From assembly GCF_001641265.1 (NCBI RefSeq), contig NW_020167538.1:62001-126000 (forward strand): 64,000 nucleotides of DNA, written 5' to 3'. A program made the position numbers and the translations under genes. This DNA is from Pseudogymnoascus destructans. Lineage: Eukaryota > Ascomycota > Leotiomycetes > Thelebolales > Thelebolaceae. The notes beneath the pieces are model-generated. The model did no database searches and was not told the DNA's origin. It saw only the letters and a list, made by a program, of their open reading frames with translations. Below are positions 22,401 to 34,199 of this stretch, one piece after another (position 1 is the first letter of the stretch; every line of letters begins with the position of its first letter).

Positions 22401-22748
22401 TGTAACGCTGACTTCTAAACGATAGAAGACACAGAGGTTTCTTGTGTAAGGTTGACTTGACAGAGGAGGCAGGGGATTAGACACAAAGGCTTTTTCAAGT
22501 AACACATTACAGTATTGTAAAGAATACTATATTGAGTTGAGCACGAAGCTCCTATTTAAGGAAATACTATCTACTTATATAGTGGCGTCGTGCCAAAGCG
22601 ATATCCGTGGATAACATGGATAACGTAATATCCATAATATCCAATGTTATCCATCACCTGATATTCTGTGGATCCCCGTGGATAACATGGATAACATAAT
22701 ATCCATGATATCCAATGTTATCCATCACGTGAGGTTGCAGCCGTAAGC
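22401..22748 (-). repeat. element B 5' LTR with hairpin repeats in U3
   Basis: About 348 bp. The R/U5 part (22401-22594) matches the other LTR of B and, more distantly, that of D. The U3 part carries two tandem copies of an imperfect hairpin unit made of GGATAACATGGATA and TATCCAATGTTATCC arms (about 22610-22658 and 22681-22728), ending with CACGTG. The outer end is altered: it reads GTAAGC where GTAACA is expected. Element C begins six bases further on. Confidence 0.75.
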
Positions 22749-22754
22749 GCTAGC

Positions 22755-23690
22755 TGTCATACTGACATTCGTTGCACTCAGTTTGCTATCAAACTCAAGA
22801 GCAAACTTAGAAATCTCCTCCTCAAACCTACAAGTCACCATACATATCTTGGCTTATCACACCAACAACAGAAGCAATACTACTCAACGATTGCTGCAAA
22901 CTCTTCTACTACATCTGTTTATGCTACATACATCACGGCATATCATTTGGACACTCATTGAACAAGTTATTAAGAAAATCTCCTCCTTAAGGGGGTGGGT
23001 CAATACTACCACATGGCATATCTCTACCAACTAGAGGCCTAGTAACATGAACGATAGCTCTAGAAGCTTCTACAACCCTCTATGATTCATTACACGTCAT
23101 CGCTCCTTAGTTACCCACAAGATTGGTTAAGTTATGACATAATTTGTCTATAGGTACTCTGACCTTGGACCTCCTTTTCACTTCCTATAGGCTAGGAACC
23201 CAAGAGATGGTTCTATGGGATTCTCTTACGTTCACTACATGATTAGCAAGCTAGTTGTGGGTCGCACTTGATTTCTAATACATTTACCAAGCCTGGTTAG
23301 TCATGGAAAGTCATGGAAAATGAGAGAACTACACTCCTTTGGCATAAATAGGATTGCCCTTTCCTTAAGAAAGGGCAAGCAGGCAATACAGTAAATCGAC
23401 TAGCACATACTTCTACGTCTTTTCCAAGCTTCCAAGCATTGATCTTGTTATTCTCTGTTTTTGAAAAGTCAGTGAGGTGCTAACCTCTGACTTACCCCTG
23501 AGTTCTCAGACTCAACATTTGTTGCAACTTGTCTAAACCACTTCACCACATCATACACCTGATTGCTGCGTTGTGGAATAGTCTAAGCTACAACCCTTTG
23601 GCTCTGTTTCCTAAGACAGTGTGTTGTCTTAGTAAATTCATCCCTTCCTTGGGTGGCTAGATTCTCATATCTGGTGCACCCACCATTACA
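22755..23690 (+). repeat. element C 5' LTR
   Basis: 936 bp from TGTCATACTGAC to CACCATTACA. The two other full-length copies of this subfamily (30677-31612 and 35188-36123) are also exactly 936 bp. The outer end abuts the remains of element B's LTR. No TATA box stands out, but the region at about 23340-23400 (GGCATAAATAGG, then a pyrimidine stretch) is a likely start site. Confidence 0.85.
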
Positions 23691-23742
23691 CCTTGTCTGC
23701 TTCAAGCTTCAACTATTTCTATAGCAGCACTTCGATACTACA

Positions 23743-25938
23743 ATGGAGGACGACCAAGCTCCTACAACTACTGCTGAACAGCAGATGCAACAACTGTTTG
23801 CCTTTATACAAACTATAGCAAACAAACTTGAGAATTTGGAAAACACCTTTCAAGCCAACACTTCAGCAACACAATCTTCAACTCAGACACATCATACAGA
23901 GCTTCCCACAGCTCCTCTGGCTATTTCGAGTACCCCAGGTGCACTTCCTAAAGTGCAAACACCAGATTTATACCATGGAGACAGGAGGAAGTTGAAGGGA
24001 TTTCTTATGCAACTGGACATCTACTTCACCCTCAGGCCTCATCAGTTCACCTCAGACATTTAGAAGATCTATTTCGCTGCCAGCTACCTCCGTGGATCTG
24101 CATTCAACTTCTTTGAGCCATATCTTAGAAGACTTAGTGGCAACAACCAAAATACCACTACACCTTTGATTACCTCTTATGACCAGTTTCAAGAGGAACT
24201 TACCAGGACCTTTGGAGACATCAACGAAACTGCTACAGCAGAAAGAGAGCTACAGAAGCTATGTCAAAAGACCTCTGCTGCTCAGTATACAACAGAATTT
24301 AGGAGAATCACTTCTCACTTGACTTGGAATGAAGAAGCCTTAGTCTTCACTTACTACCAAGGGCTCAAGAGCTCTATTAAGGATGAACTCAGCAAATAAG
24401 AACGCCCTACAACACTTCAAACGCTTATAGAGAAAGCTGTCAGACTTGATGATAGGCTTTTTGAAAGAAGAAAGGAGAAGAACCAAGACTGGCATCCAAC
24501 AAGAAATTTCAACAATTACACCTCTACACCAACTGCTAAGGACTCAGCACCTGAACCTATGGACTTAGACGCCTCTATAAAGAGATCTACAGCAAATCCA
24601 GCACCTCAGCCTACAGGATACCCTCAAAAACTGAAAAGGGGTAAACTTACCCCTCAAGAAAGAAAACACAGAATGGACAACAACCTTTGTTTATACTGTG
24701 GCAAAGGGGGACACAGAATTCAGGAGTGCTATTCAGCACGGGGGAGTGCTGAATCAAAACATATAGCAGCCTCAGACACAGTCACAGCTGCTATTCCTGA
24801 AAAACTTGAAAAATCCCCACCAGGCACAACTTCAACTGAGACTACAACTTCTCCCCTAGACAACAAAGATGTGTCGATGGTGCTTTCTCAGAGTTTCACA
24901 CACCTGTTAATCCCTATTCAACTCCATTTCAAACAACAGGTGTTATCTACAAGGGCTATGATAGACTCAGGGGCAACAGGCAACTTTATATCTCAAGACC
25001 TCATCTTGACACACCAGTTACCTACAATTCCCAAACACACTCCAGAGTTGCTCCGAGTCATTGATGGAACTCCTATCAGTTCAGGTTCCATTACCTGCAA
25101 CACCCCAGTACTCAAACTTGAGATTCCCCTAGGAAAATCAACATTTTCAGACACCATCTCTTTAGATGTTATACCAATGAAGTACTCAGTCATCCTAGAT
25201 CTTCCATGGCTTCAAAGGCATGATCCAACTATCAATTGGAAGCATTTATCGCTTGGGTTTAGCTCAAATCCGGAGCTCAATACTGAAAAAACCCTTCAAG
25301 CCTCAGTTACCCCTATTCAGGTCCAAGACTCAGACTTGTCCCAGATCAAGGATTTTGACCAAACTATGGACGATATATCATCTCTGATATGGGTTAAACC
25401 TTTCCAACCTGTCCTGGAGATAGCAGCTACTTCAGATTTGGAGAAATCATCTCAGGAGGTCATTTTGCCTTTAGCATACCAAGACTACCAACATCTTTTT
25501 GACAAGGCAAAGGCATCAATTCTGCCAAAGCACCAGCCTTATGACCATGAGATACCACTCGCAGAAGGCTCAATGCCTCCCTCCGGCCCTATCTACTCTC
25601 TATCTGAATTAGAGCTGAAAACTCTCAGAGAATACCTAGATGAGAACCTTAGTTCTGGCTTTATCAGACCTTCTTCCTCACCAGCAGGAGCTCCCATTCT
25701 CTTTGTCAAGAAGAAAGATGGCTCCTTGCGTCTCTGTGTTGATTATAGGGGCCTTAATGCAGTCACTGTTAAAAACAGATATGCTTTACCCCTTATCCCT
25801 GAGCTCATAGATAGGCTCTCTTCAGCAAGGATCTTTACCAAGTTAGATCTCAGGGGAGCTTATAACCTGATACGCATCAAGGAAGGTGATGAGTGGAAGA
25901 CAGCATTCAGAACACGCTATGGTCATTTTGAATACCAG
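23743..25938 (+). pseudogene. element C gag-protease-RT, one frame with two stops
   Basis: Starts at ATG 23743 (MEDDQAPTTTAEQQMQQLFA). One frame carries everything: capsid-like gag (YHGDRRKLKGFLMQLDIYF, FGDINETATAERELQKLC), zinc knuckle CLYCGKGGHRIQEC, aspartic protease (AMIDSGATGNFISQ) and RT up to the finger/palm (GFIRPSSSPAGAPILFVKKK, DYRGLNAVTVKNRYALPLIP, KLDLRGAYNLIRI). The frame is closed by TAG at 24061 and TAA at 24397. The related fragment at 58405 has sense codons at both sites, so these are secondary changes. Truncation occurs after FEYQ. Confidence 0.88.
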
Positions 25939-26233
25939 TGTTACGACGGAACAAGAAGGCTGGCCAACTACAGGACAGGAAGGAGGGAGGTCGCATGAGA
26001 CCGGCCCTGGTACCTGGAGGGGCAGCGGGGAATAGTAGTTCCGAAAGTATCACGTGACGGACTCGCAGGATGATGAGAAGAGTCCTAAGAGTCCAGGACT
26101 CCGAGGACTCGAGTGAGTTCCCAGGAGTCCACTAGGCACGTGACGGACTCGCAGGATGATGAGAAGAATCCTAAGAGTCCAGGACTCCGAGGACTCGAGT
26201 GAGTTCCCAGGAGTCCACTAGGCACGACGCCAC

Positions 26234-26241
26234 TATATAAG
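26234..26241 (+). promoter_or_regulatory. TATA box of element D LTR promoter
   Basis: TATATAAG within CCACTATATAAGTAGATAG, just downstream of the 86-bp tandem repeat. The same box is at 34623-34630 in the 3' LTR and on the minus strand in both LTRs of element B (16645-16652, 22574-22581). It marks the boundary between the variable U3 and the conserved R/U5 half. Confidence 0.6.
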
Positions 26242-26335
26242 TAGATAGTTAGTTCTTAGATAGGAGCTTCGTGCTCAACTCAATACAGTATTTGTTATAT
26301 ACTAGTAACGTGTTACTTGAAGCCTTTGTATCCGA

Positions 26336-27261
26336 TGTAATGGTGGGTGCACCAGATGTGAGAATCTAGCCACCCAAGGAAGGGATGAATTTACTAAGAC
26401 AACACACTGTCTTAGAAAACAGAGCCAAAGGGTCGTAGCTTAGACTATTCCACAACGCAGCAATCAGGTGTGTGATGTAGTGAAGTGGTTCAGACAAGTT
26501 GCAACAAATGTTGAGTCTGGGAACTCAGGGGTAAGTCAGAGATTAACACCTCACTGACTTTTCAGAAACAAGGAGTAACAAGATGAATGCTTGGAAGCTT
26601 GGAAAAGACGTGGAAGTATGTGATAGTCGATTTACTGTATTGTCTGCTTACCCTTTCTTAAGGAAAGGGCAATCCTATTTATGCTAAAGGAGTGTAGTTC
26701 TCTCATTTTCCAAGACTTTCCATGATTACCAGGCTTGGTAACTGTAGTCGACGTAAGAGAATCCCATAGAACCATCTCTTAGGTTCGTAGCCTATAGGAA
26801 GTAAAAGGAGGTCCAAGGTCAGAGTACCCCTATAGACAAATTATGTCATAGACAAATTATGTCATAGACAAATTATGTCATAACTTAACCAATCTTGTGG
26901 GTAACTAAAGAGCGATGACATGTAATGAATCATAGAGGTTCGTAGGAGCTTTTAGAGCTATCGTTCATGCTCCTAGGCCTCTAGTTGGTAGAGATATGTC
27001 ATGTGGTAGTATGAGTGATGTCATGTAATGAATCATAGAGGGTTGTAGAGATATGCTATGTGGTAATATCGGCCCAGTAACTAAGGAGCGATGACGTGTA
27101 ATGAATCATAGATGGTTGTAGCAATCGTTGAGTAGTATTGCTCTTGTTGTTGGTGTGATAAGCAAAAAATATGTATAGTGACTTGTAGGTTTGAGGAGGA
27201 GATTTCCAAGTTTGCTCTTGAGTTTGATAGCAAACTGAGTGCAACGAATTTCAGTATGACA
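26336..27261 (-). repeat. solo LTR of the C family in the 5' LTR of D
   Basis: 926 bp from TGTAATGGTGGG to CAGTATGACA, in reverse orientation to element C. It is flanked by a perfect 5-bp target duplication TCCGA (26331-26335 and 27262-27266). It belongs to a second subfamily shared with the copy at 57056: both carry extra repeats of GACAAATTATGTCATA (three here, two there) and a second copy of the AATCATAGAGGTT-type segment. Confidence 0.92.
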
Positions 27262-27390
27262 TCCGATCCCCTGCCTCCTCTGATAAGTAAACCTTTACGC
27301 AAGAGAACCTCTGTGTCTTCTATCGTTTAGAAGTCAGCGTTACACTTTGAGCACCACTTCTACGAGGCACTGGCTCATACACAAAGCAAC

Positions 27391-29328
27391 ATGTCTGTCG
27401 TCAGTTCGAAGGGGAAAACCCCCACCACGCCAACTTCGTCTCAGAGGTCGAAGCCTGAGAATGAGGAGATGCCTGATGCACCCACCGTCAACGAACTCAA
27501 GGAAACTCTACGCGTCAAGTTGCCCGACACTTACTCCGGCAACCTAAAGGAACTTGAGGTGTTTTTGCTACAGGTTGAACTGTACCAGCACTTCAATGAC
27601 GAGAAGTTTCCCACCCAGGAGAGCTATGCCCTGTGGACTGCATCCTACCTTAGGGGGGAAGCCCTGTGATGGATCGAACCATTCCTCAAGGATTATTTCA
27701 AATATGAGAGTACCAATGGAAGCATGGCAACTACGCAGACTATGTTTGGCAGCTGGAAAGGATTCTGTAAGGAAATCCGACGCATGTTCGGAGACATCGA
27801 TGAGATTAAGACCGCGGAAGACCATCTGTTTGCACTTAAGCAGACTGGCAGCGCCCTCACGTACTCCACAGAATTCCAGAGATACGGCAATCAGACAGGA
27901 TGGGACGCCAGCGCACTCATCAGCCACTACCGACGTGGGCTGAAGAGCCATATACGTATGGAACTTGCCCGTTTGGAACAACAACCAACAGACATGGTAG
28001 CGCTAATCGAACATACGGTCTGAATCGACAATCGACTATACGAATTCCAGAAGGAACGTCGGACCTATGACAAGCCCAAGAAAAGTTACCCCTACCGGGG
28101 AAACGAGGGCAGACGACGGGATCAACACCCGCGAGACAACCGTTGGTCGGACCCAATGGAACTCGATGCCACGTTCAAACCTGGACGACCCCGTGACCCT
28201 AAGAAAGACAGACAATTCAAGGAACGACTCTGTTTTAACTGCGACAAGCCAGGCCACATGGCCCGAGACTGCAGACAGCCAAAGAAAGGGAACGGCGGAC
28301 GCAAAGTCGGCAAACAACTCAATGCCACCTGGACAGGACAGTTGAACGCAACGTTTGTGAGCAAACAGGACTGGGGAATAAACGGCGAAAGCACCCCAGA
28401 AGACGAGAGCTCAGATGAAGGGTCGGAGGCAGAATCGTTCACCATCTCGGAACAGGAGACCTTCGATGAACTCGCACCTACGGAACCAATGAGTCCACGG
28501 TGCAAGAGCATAGTAAGACGCATGGCAAAACACGCCCACGCAAAGATTAGGGCCGAACGAGACAAGCCCAGCGGCCAGAGGAGAATCCCCACGCTTAAGG
28601 GCATCTACGGGAACCTGTTACAGGGACTTCCGTTAGAGTGCAAGGTGGACGACTGCAAGGATGACCTCTGGAGATACTACGACCAACTAACGAATACCCG
28701 CAGGCTGCTTGGCACGTCCCCAGACGTAGCTAAGTTGGAAGCCCAAGAAGCGGAAGAACTGGAGAAGGATGTCGAGCATATGGCTAAACTGAAGTATATG
28801 AAAAGCGTCGAACTTTACTACCAGGACCGCAGGAGAGCCCTGGAGAAGTACGACGAGAAAGCCAGAGGTATGCTGCGACGGGAAAATGCGAGACCCACTC
28901 CACGCATCGAAAGGAGAGCCATGGAGCAACTAGACACGTTCTCCACACCTCCGAGGGAAGATAGTGCATGGGTGAGAGGACAGCGGGAACTATCAACGAC
29001 AGACGCAACAGAGACTGATCATCCCTGGCACGCGTATGTCTACTGGGAGTATTGCAGCGAAGATGACTGCAAGCTCCACTGGAAAAAGAAACACCAGAAT
29101 CAGTTGTTTCCCCGATCCTCGCCCAGGATACACTTCAGAGACGCAGAGCAAGTTCACGCCCTCAGGCGAAGCCAGTCTGAAGGGGACTTGCCTATCAAAA
29201 GCGAACAGGTATACGAGAAATACCCACATCTGCTAGACGAAGCAGAAGAGCGAGGGAAACGATCTCCCCAAGGACCACCATTGGAACCGGATGAATACTA
29301 TCCTTCCTCGGACGAGTCAAAAAACTAG
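27391..29328 (+). pseudogene. element D gag with zinc knuckle, two TGA stops
   Basis: Starts at ATG 27391 (MSVVSSKGKTPTTPTSSQRS), 46 bp after the LTR, and runs in one frame to TAG 29326-29328. The capsid-like region (LKELEVFLLQVELYQHF, GSWKGFCKEIRRMFGDID) and zinc knuckle CFNCDKPGHMARDC (about 28231-28272) are clear. The tail is a long charged region of about 300 residues. TGA codons at 27667-27669 and 28021-28023 interrupt it. Both fit CGA-to-TGA change, and the sequence continues in the same frame after each. Confidence 0.88.
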
Positions 29329-29405
29329 GAGTCCTCGACGGTAGGCCACCGGCGAGCGACACGAAGAGGCCTAGTACAGACCAGCTATGCGCCACGACGG
29401 GCAGC

Positions 29406-32400
29406 ATGCAACTATATGTGGTCGCTAAGATACAACAGCGACACCTCCGAGCAATGATTGACTCAGGAGCGACGGGCAACTTTATGACAAAGAAAGTAGC
29501 AGACACGCAAGGTTTCAAGACGCAATTGAAAACCGAACCATACCCGTTAATGGTCGTAGATGGAGAGCCCATCTCGACTAATGAAGGAATGGTGACCCAC
29601 GAAACGGTCCCATTGGAAATGGTCATGCTACACGGGCACAAGGAAATGATTCAGTTTGACATCGTGCACATGGACAACCATGCGTGCATCCTTGGTGTGC
29701 CATGGCTCAAGAAACACAACCCCCAGATCGACTGGTGGAACGAGAAAGTTGTGATGAGCCAGTGCGCGTGTGAACAACGGACGGACACGCGACAATGGGA
29801 GAAACCCTCCCAGGGCCGGAAGGAGTTATGTGCAACCTCCGAGCTCGATGACCTAGCCCAGGCATCCTCACCGACGAGTATACCGGTGGAGTACAAGGAA
29901 TATGAGCAATTATTCCAGGAAGGCCCTAAGAACGAGGCGCTTCCTAAGCACCAACCATGGGATCACGAGATACCTTTGGAGAAAGACAAGAGTCCACCGT
30001 TCGGACCAATATATCAGCTATCGGAAAAGGAGCTGAAGGTACTTAAGGAGTAGATCGATGATAACCTAGCGAAAGGATTCATCAGACCATCCACATCACC
30101 AGCAGGAAGTCCGGTGCTTTTCGTACCAAAGAAAGACGGCTCCCTACGGTTATGTGTGGACTATCGAGCGTTGAACAACATCACAATCAAGGACAGGTAT
30201 GCCCTGCCGTTAATCAACGAACTACACGATAGATTTCAAGGAGCAAAGATCTTCAGTAAGCTAGATCTGTGAGGAGCATACAACCTGATCCGAATCAAGG
30301 CTGGGGAAGAGTGGAAAACAGCATTCCGCACCCGCTATGGCCTATTCGAGTATCAAGTCATGCCCTTTGGGCTAACAAACGCACCCGCATCCATGCAATG
30401 ACTGATGAATGATGCTTTGCACGAATACTTAGACATCTTTACCATTGTCTACCTAGACGATGTCCTGGTGTATTTAGCAACCAAGGAGGAGCATGTCAAG
30501 CATGTCAAACTCGTCCTGAAGAAACTAAAGGAGTACAGCTTACTCCTCAAACCAGAGAAGTGCGAGTTCCATAAAAACCAAGTCGAATTCTTGGGTTACA
30601 TTATTGGAACGCACGGCATCAAGATGGACCAAGCAAAAGTAACGGCAGTGTTGGAATGGCCAACACCGACCACGGTTGTAATGGTGGGTGCACCAGATAT
30701 GAGAATCTAGCCACCCAAGGAAGGGATGAATTTACTAAGACAACACACTGTCTTAGGAAACAGAGCCAAAGGGTTGTAGCTTAGACTATTCCACAACGCA
30801 GCAATCAGGTGTATGATGTGGTGAAGTGGGTTAGACAAGTTGCAACAAATGTTGAGTCTGGGAACTCAGGGGTAAGTCAGAGGTTAGCACCTCACTGACT
30901 TTTCAAAAACAGAGAATAACAAGATCAATGCTTGGAAGCTTGGAAAAGACGTAGAAGTATGTGCTAGTCGATTTACTGTATTGCCTGCTTGCCCTTTCTT
31001 AAGGAAAGGGCAATCCTATTTATGCCAAAGGAGTGTAGTTCTCTCATTTTCCATGACTTTCCATGACTAACCAGGCTTGGTAAATGTATTAGAAATCAAG
31101 TGCGACCCACAACTAGCTTGCTAATCATGTAGTGAACGTAAGAGAATCCCATAGAACCATCTCTTGGGTTCCTAGCCTATAGGAAGTGAAAAGGAGGTCC
31201 AAGGTCAGAGTACCTATAGACAAATTATGTCATAACTTAACCAATCTTGTGGGTAACTAAGGAGCGATGACGTGTAATGAATCATAGAGGGTTGTAGAAG
31301 CTTCTAGAGCTATCGTTCATGTTCCTAGGCCTCTAGTTGGTAGATATATGCCATGTGGTAGTATTGGCCCACCCCCTTAAGGAGGAGATTTTCTTAATAA
31401 CTTGTTCAATGAGTGTTCAAATGATATGCCGTGATGTATGTAGCATAAACAGATGTAGTAGAAGAGTTTGCAGCAATCGTTGAGTAGTATTGCTTCTGTT
31501 GTTGGTGTGATAAGCCAAGATATGTATGGTGACTTGTAGGTTTGAGGAGGAGATTTCTAAGTTTGCTCTTGAGTTTGATAGCAAACTGAGTGCAACGAAT
31601 GTCAGTATGACAACGGTCAAGGAAGTGCAAGCCTTCCTAGGCTTCGCCAACTTCTACCGAAGATTCATCTCGGGATATTCCAAGGTAGCTCAACCACTCA
31701 CGGAGCTTACCAGAAAGGATCTCGAATTTAAATGGACGGACAAGGCAGAGGCTGCTTTCCAGGAACTTAAGACGAAGTTCACGGAAGCACCTATCCTTGC
31801 TACATTTGACCCTGCAAAGAAGATCATCCTCGAAACGGACTCTTCTGACTTCGCAATTGGAGCATGTCTGAATCAACCAGACGAGAACGGTAAGTTCAAA
31901 CCAATCGCATACTACTCTAGGAAACTGTCACCCGCGGAACTCAATTACGACATTCACGACAAGGAGCTACTGGCTATTGTCGTTGCCTTTGAGCAGTGGC
32001 GAGTATATCTTGAGGGATCCACCTACCCTGTGCAGGTATGGACGGATCACAAGAACCTCATATACTTCACCACGACCAAGGTTTTAAACCGCAGACAAGT
32101 CCGCTGGGCAGAAATCCTCGCAGCCTACAACTTCACGATAACCTATCGCAAGGGCTCCGAGAATGCAAGAGCAGACGCTCTCAGCAGACGGACCGACTAC
32201 GCCGGCCCAAAGGAAGAAAGACCTAGAGCAATTCTGAAGAAAATAGATGCAGGAATACAGTACAACGAGTTACTAGCGACGATCTCAGTCATCGAAGATA
32301 CAGAACTCGAGGAAAGACTCAAGAAAGCTTACGCAACAGACGAATGCGCCAAGCGAGTCTTGTCCAAAGTCGAAGGCGACTTCGCCATCGACGAACAAGG

Positions 32401-33799
32401 ATTGATTCGATACAAAGGGTTAGTATATGTCCCAAGTCAAATGAGACGCCCGCTGGTGCAAGAACAACACTCGTTACCAGCACATGGTCATCAGGGAGTA
32501 ACACGAACCTTCGAACGAATCACCCGACACTACTACTTCCCAGGTATGAGGAAGCAGGTAGAGACAGTGGTAAGAGAGTGCGACATTTGCAGCAAGTCAA
32601 AATCCAATAGGCATCTGCCATACGGACAACTCAAGTCGACACCAGTACCAAAAGGAGCGTGGAAATCAATAGCTTTGGACTTCGTCGTCAAGCTTCCATC
32701 CTCCAAGGACCCGTTAACAGGAATAGAATACGACTCTATCCTCGTCATCACGGAAAGACTCACGAAATATGGGAAGTTTATACCATATCTAGAAGCTAGC
32801 GACGCCGAGGCGCTCGCATATACCTTCATTCGAGTCATATTAGCCGATCATGGGATGCCAGAAGAAATCATCTCAGATAGAGACAAGCTCTTTACTTCGA
32901 AATTCTGGAAATCATTGATGGCGCTACTGGGAACAAATCATAAGCTATCAACAGCTTTTCATCCCCAGACAGATGGCCAAACAGAAAGATTAAATCAGAC
33001 CCTTGAACAGTACCTGCGAAGCTATGTCAATCATCAACAGGATAACTGGGTTCAGATCTTACCCATCGCACAGTTTGCATATAACAGCGCGATGACAGAA
33101 GCAACGAAAGTCTCACCGTTCTTTGCCAATTATGGCTACCGGCCAGAAGCATATAGGCAACCAAGACCGGATGAATTACGAGCTGAACAAGCCCTGATCG
33201 TGGTGGAACAACTGAGATTGTTCCACGAACAACTTGCGACGGACATCCAATTCTTAAATGAACGATCCGCCGCATACGCAAACAAGAAGCGCAGTATGGA
33301 ACCTGCCTTCAAGGAGGGGGATAAAGTATACCTACTCCGGAAACATATCAAAACGAAACGACCAAGCACAAAGTTGGACTTCAAGAAATTGGGACCATTC
33401 AAAATATTGAACAAAGTCAGCTCAGTTAATTACAGACTGCAGCTACCCAAGAAGTCTAGACTACACCCGGTATTTCATGTCTCACTACTGGAACCAGCAA
33501 GAGGAAATACCCCAATTGCGACCGACACCGAACTCCAACCCGAGAATGAGATAATCGAATATGAGGTCGAAGCGATCCTAGACAGAAGGTTAGTAGGACG
33601 TCGAGAAGAGTTTTTGATAAAATGGGAAAATTACGAACCTACGGATAATTCGTGGGAACCAACAAGGAACATCAGCAAAGAACTGCTGGAGGAATATCGA
33701 CACTGCCATCCGCCAGCCATTGATCCCAAGATGCAGGGGAGTAGGCCAGTGGATCGGAGGAAGCGGGGGTCCCGGTTACAGACGAGGAGGCAGCGCTAA
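29406..33799 (+). pseudogene. element D pol with chromodomain, three stops and a solo-LTR insertion
   Basis: Starts near ATG 29406, in a different frame from gag. It contains aspartic protease (AMIDSGATGNFMTKKVADTQ), RT (FIRPSTSPAGSPVLFVPKKD, VYLDDVLVYLATKEE), RNase H (LETDSSDFAIGACLNQPDE), integrase with HHCC and DDE (IISDRDKLFTSKFWKSLMAL, HPQTDGQTERLNQTLEQYL) and a C-terminal chromodomain (EIIEYEVEAILDRRLVGRRE). Stops are TAG 30051, TGA 30270 and TGA 30399. The solo LTR 30677-31612 splits it at the RT/RNase H connection, with a duplicated ACGGT. The RT motif is VYLDD, usual for gypsy elements. Confidence 0.9.
30677..31612 (-). repeat. solo LTR of the C family in pol of D
   Basis: 936 bp, TGTAATGGTGGG to CAGTATGACA, reverse orientation. 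Perfect target duplication ACGGT at 30672-30676 and 31613-31617. Apart from orientation it is nearly identical to the copies at 22755 and 35188. It inserted after element D was in place. Confidence 0.93.
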
Positions 33800-34199
33800 C
33801 TACCTGTTCCTCGGCCTCAACAGCGTCACGCTTCTCAGCAGCCACACGTTCAGCCTCCTCTGCCGCATCAAGCTCGTCGAGGGTTTTCAAACCTCGCCGG
33901 AGCATATCTTTACCACGGGTTCGGATGAGGCGTTTCTGCTTCCGCAGACGAAGTAACTTCGAAAGGGTTTCTTCCTCTTCGCGATCCAGGCGATCCTCCT
34001 CCCGTTCGAGCTTCACCCAGTCGGGATGCTCAGGACCCATACAGTCACACTTTTCTTTCAAGTTGCGACGAACGCACTCGGCGCACCGCCGTGAATCATT
34101 TGGAGATGACACGCAAGTAACGTTTCGCCTCACGCAGTTCGAGCAAGAATCCATTTCGGGTATCCGTGGTTCTTTATTCGACGGACAAGATCGTTGCAT
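33672..34199 (-). CDS. antisense Zn2Cys6-like/coiled-coil protein of element D
   Basis: 175 residues on the minus strand from ATG 34199, opposite to gag-pol. Its 3' end overlaps the last 128 bp of pol. Near the N-terminus six cysteines are spaced CX2CX6CX9CX2CX8C (CSNCVRRNVTC, then RRCAECVRRN and a final C), a Zn2Cys6-compatible pattern, followed by another Cys. Next come PDWVKLEREEDRLDREEEE, a basic KLLRLRKQKRL stretch, the block TRGKDMLRRGLKTLDELDAA, an acidic/Ala-rich linker and the tail SPASWDQWL. The same blocks occur in the element B frame at 16980-17540. A TATA-like site lies about 90 bp upstream of the ATG on this strand. The frame is open. Function unknown; nucleic-acid binding is inferred from the cysteine pattern. 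Confidence 0.6.
   Translation of the reverse strand: MQRSCPSNKEPRIPEMDSCSNCVRRNVTCVSSPNDSRRCAECVRRNLKEKCDCMGPEHPDWVKLEREEDRLDREEEETLSKLLRLRKQKRLIRTRGKDMLRRGLKTLDELDAAEEAERVAAEKRDAVEAEEQVVSAASSSVTGTPASSDPLAYSPASWDQWLADGSVDIPPAVLC

Larger units (their letters stand above)
16472..22748 (-). mobile_element. element B: degenerate Ty3/gypsy chromovirus
   Basis: A minus-strand element bounded by LTRs at 16472-16870 (3') and 22401-22748 (5'). Internal order on the minus strand is gag with zinc knuckle, aspartic protease, RT, RNase H, integrase and chromodomain. It is the same family as element D (similar gag leader, protease, integrase and chromodomain), but the sequences are clearly diverged. Gag-pol carries many frameshifts and stops. 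An antisense open frame (16980-17540) lies between chromodomain and 3' LTR. The two LTRs share the 190-bp R/U5 half but have unrelated U3 halves, and no target duplication is seen. Confidence 0.85.
22755..25938 (+). mobile_element. element C: Ty3/gypsy element truncated inside RT
   Basis: Plus-strand element with a complete 936-bp 5' LTR, a short leader and gag, protease and the first part of RT in one reading frame. It stops abruptly after FEYQ in RT, where the LTR of element D begins at 25939. No continuation of C is found after the right end of D, so the 3' part of C has been lost, not merely split. Solo copies of its LTR occur at 26336, 30677, 35188 and 57056, and a gag fragment at 58405, so this family has been active here repeatedly. 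Confidence 0.85.
25939..27344 (+). repeat. element D 5' LTR, split by a solo LTR
   Basis: Starts TGTTACGACGGAAC and ends GTCAGCGTTACA. Removing the 926-bp insertion at 26336-27261 and one 5-bp duplication leaves 475 bp, the same as the 3' LTR. U3 contains two tandem 86-bp units (26051-26136 and 26137-26222), each starting CACGTGACGG, then a TATA box (TATATAAG, 26234-26241). Differences from the 3' LTR: G/A at 25948 versus 34337 and A/G at 26330 versus 34719. Confidence 0.88.
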
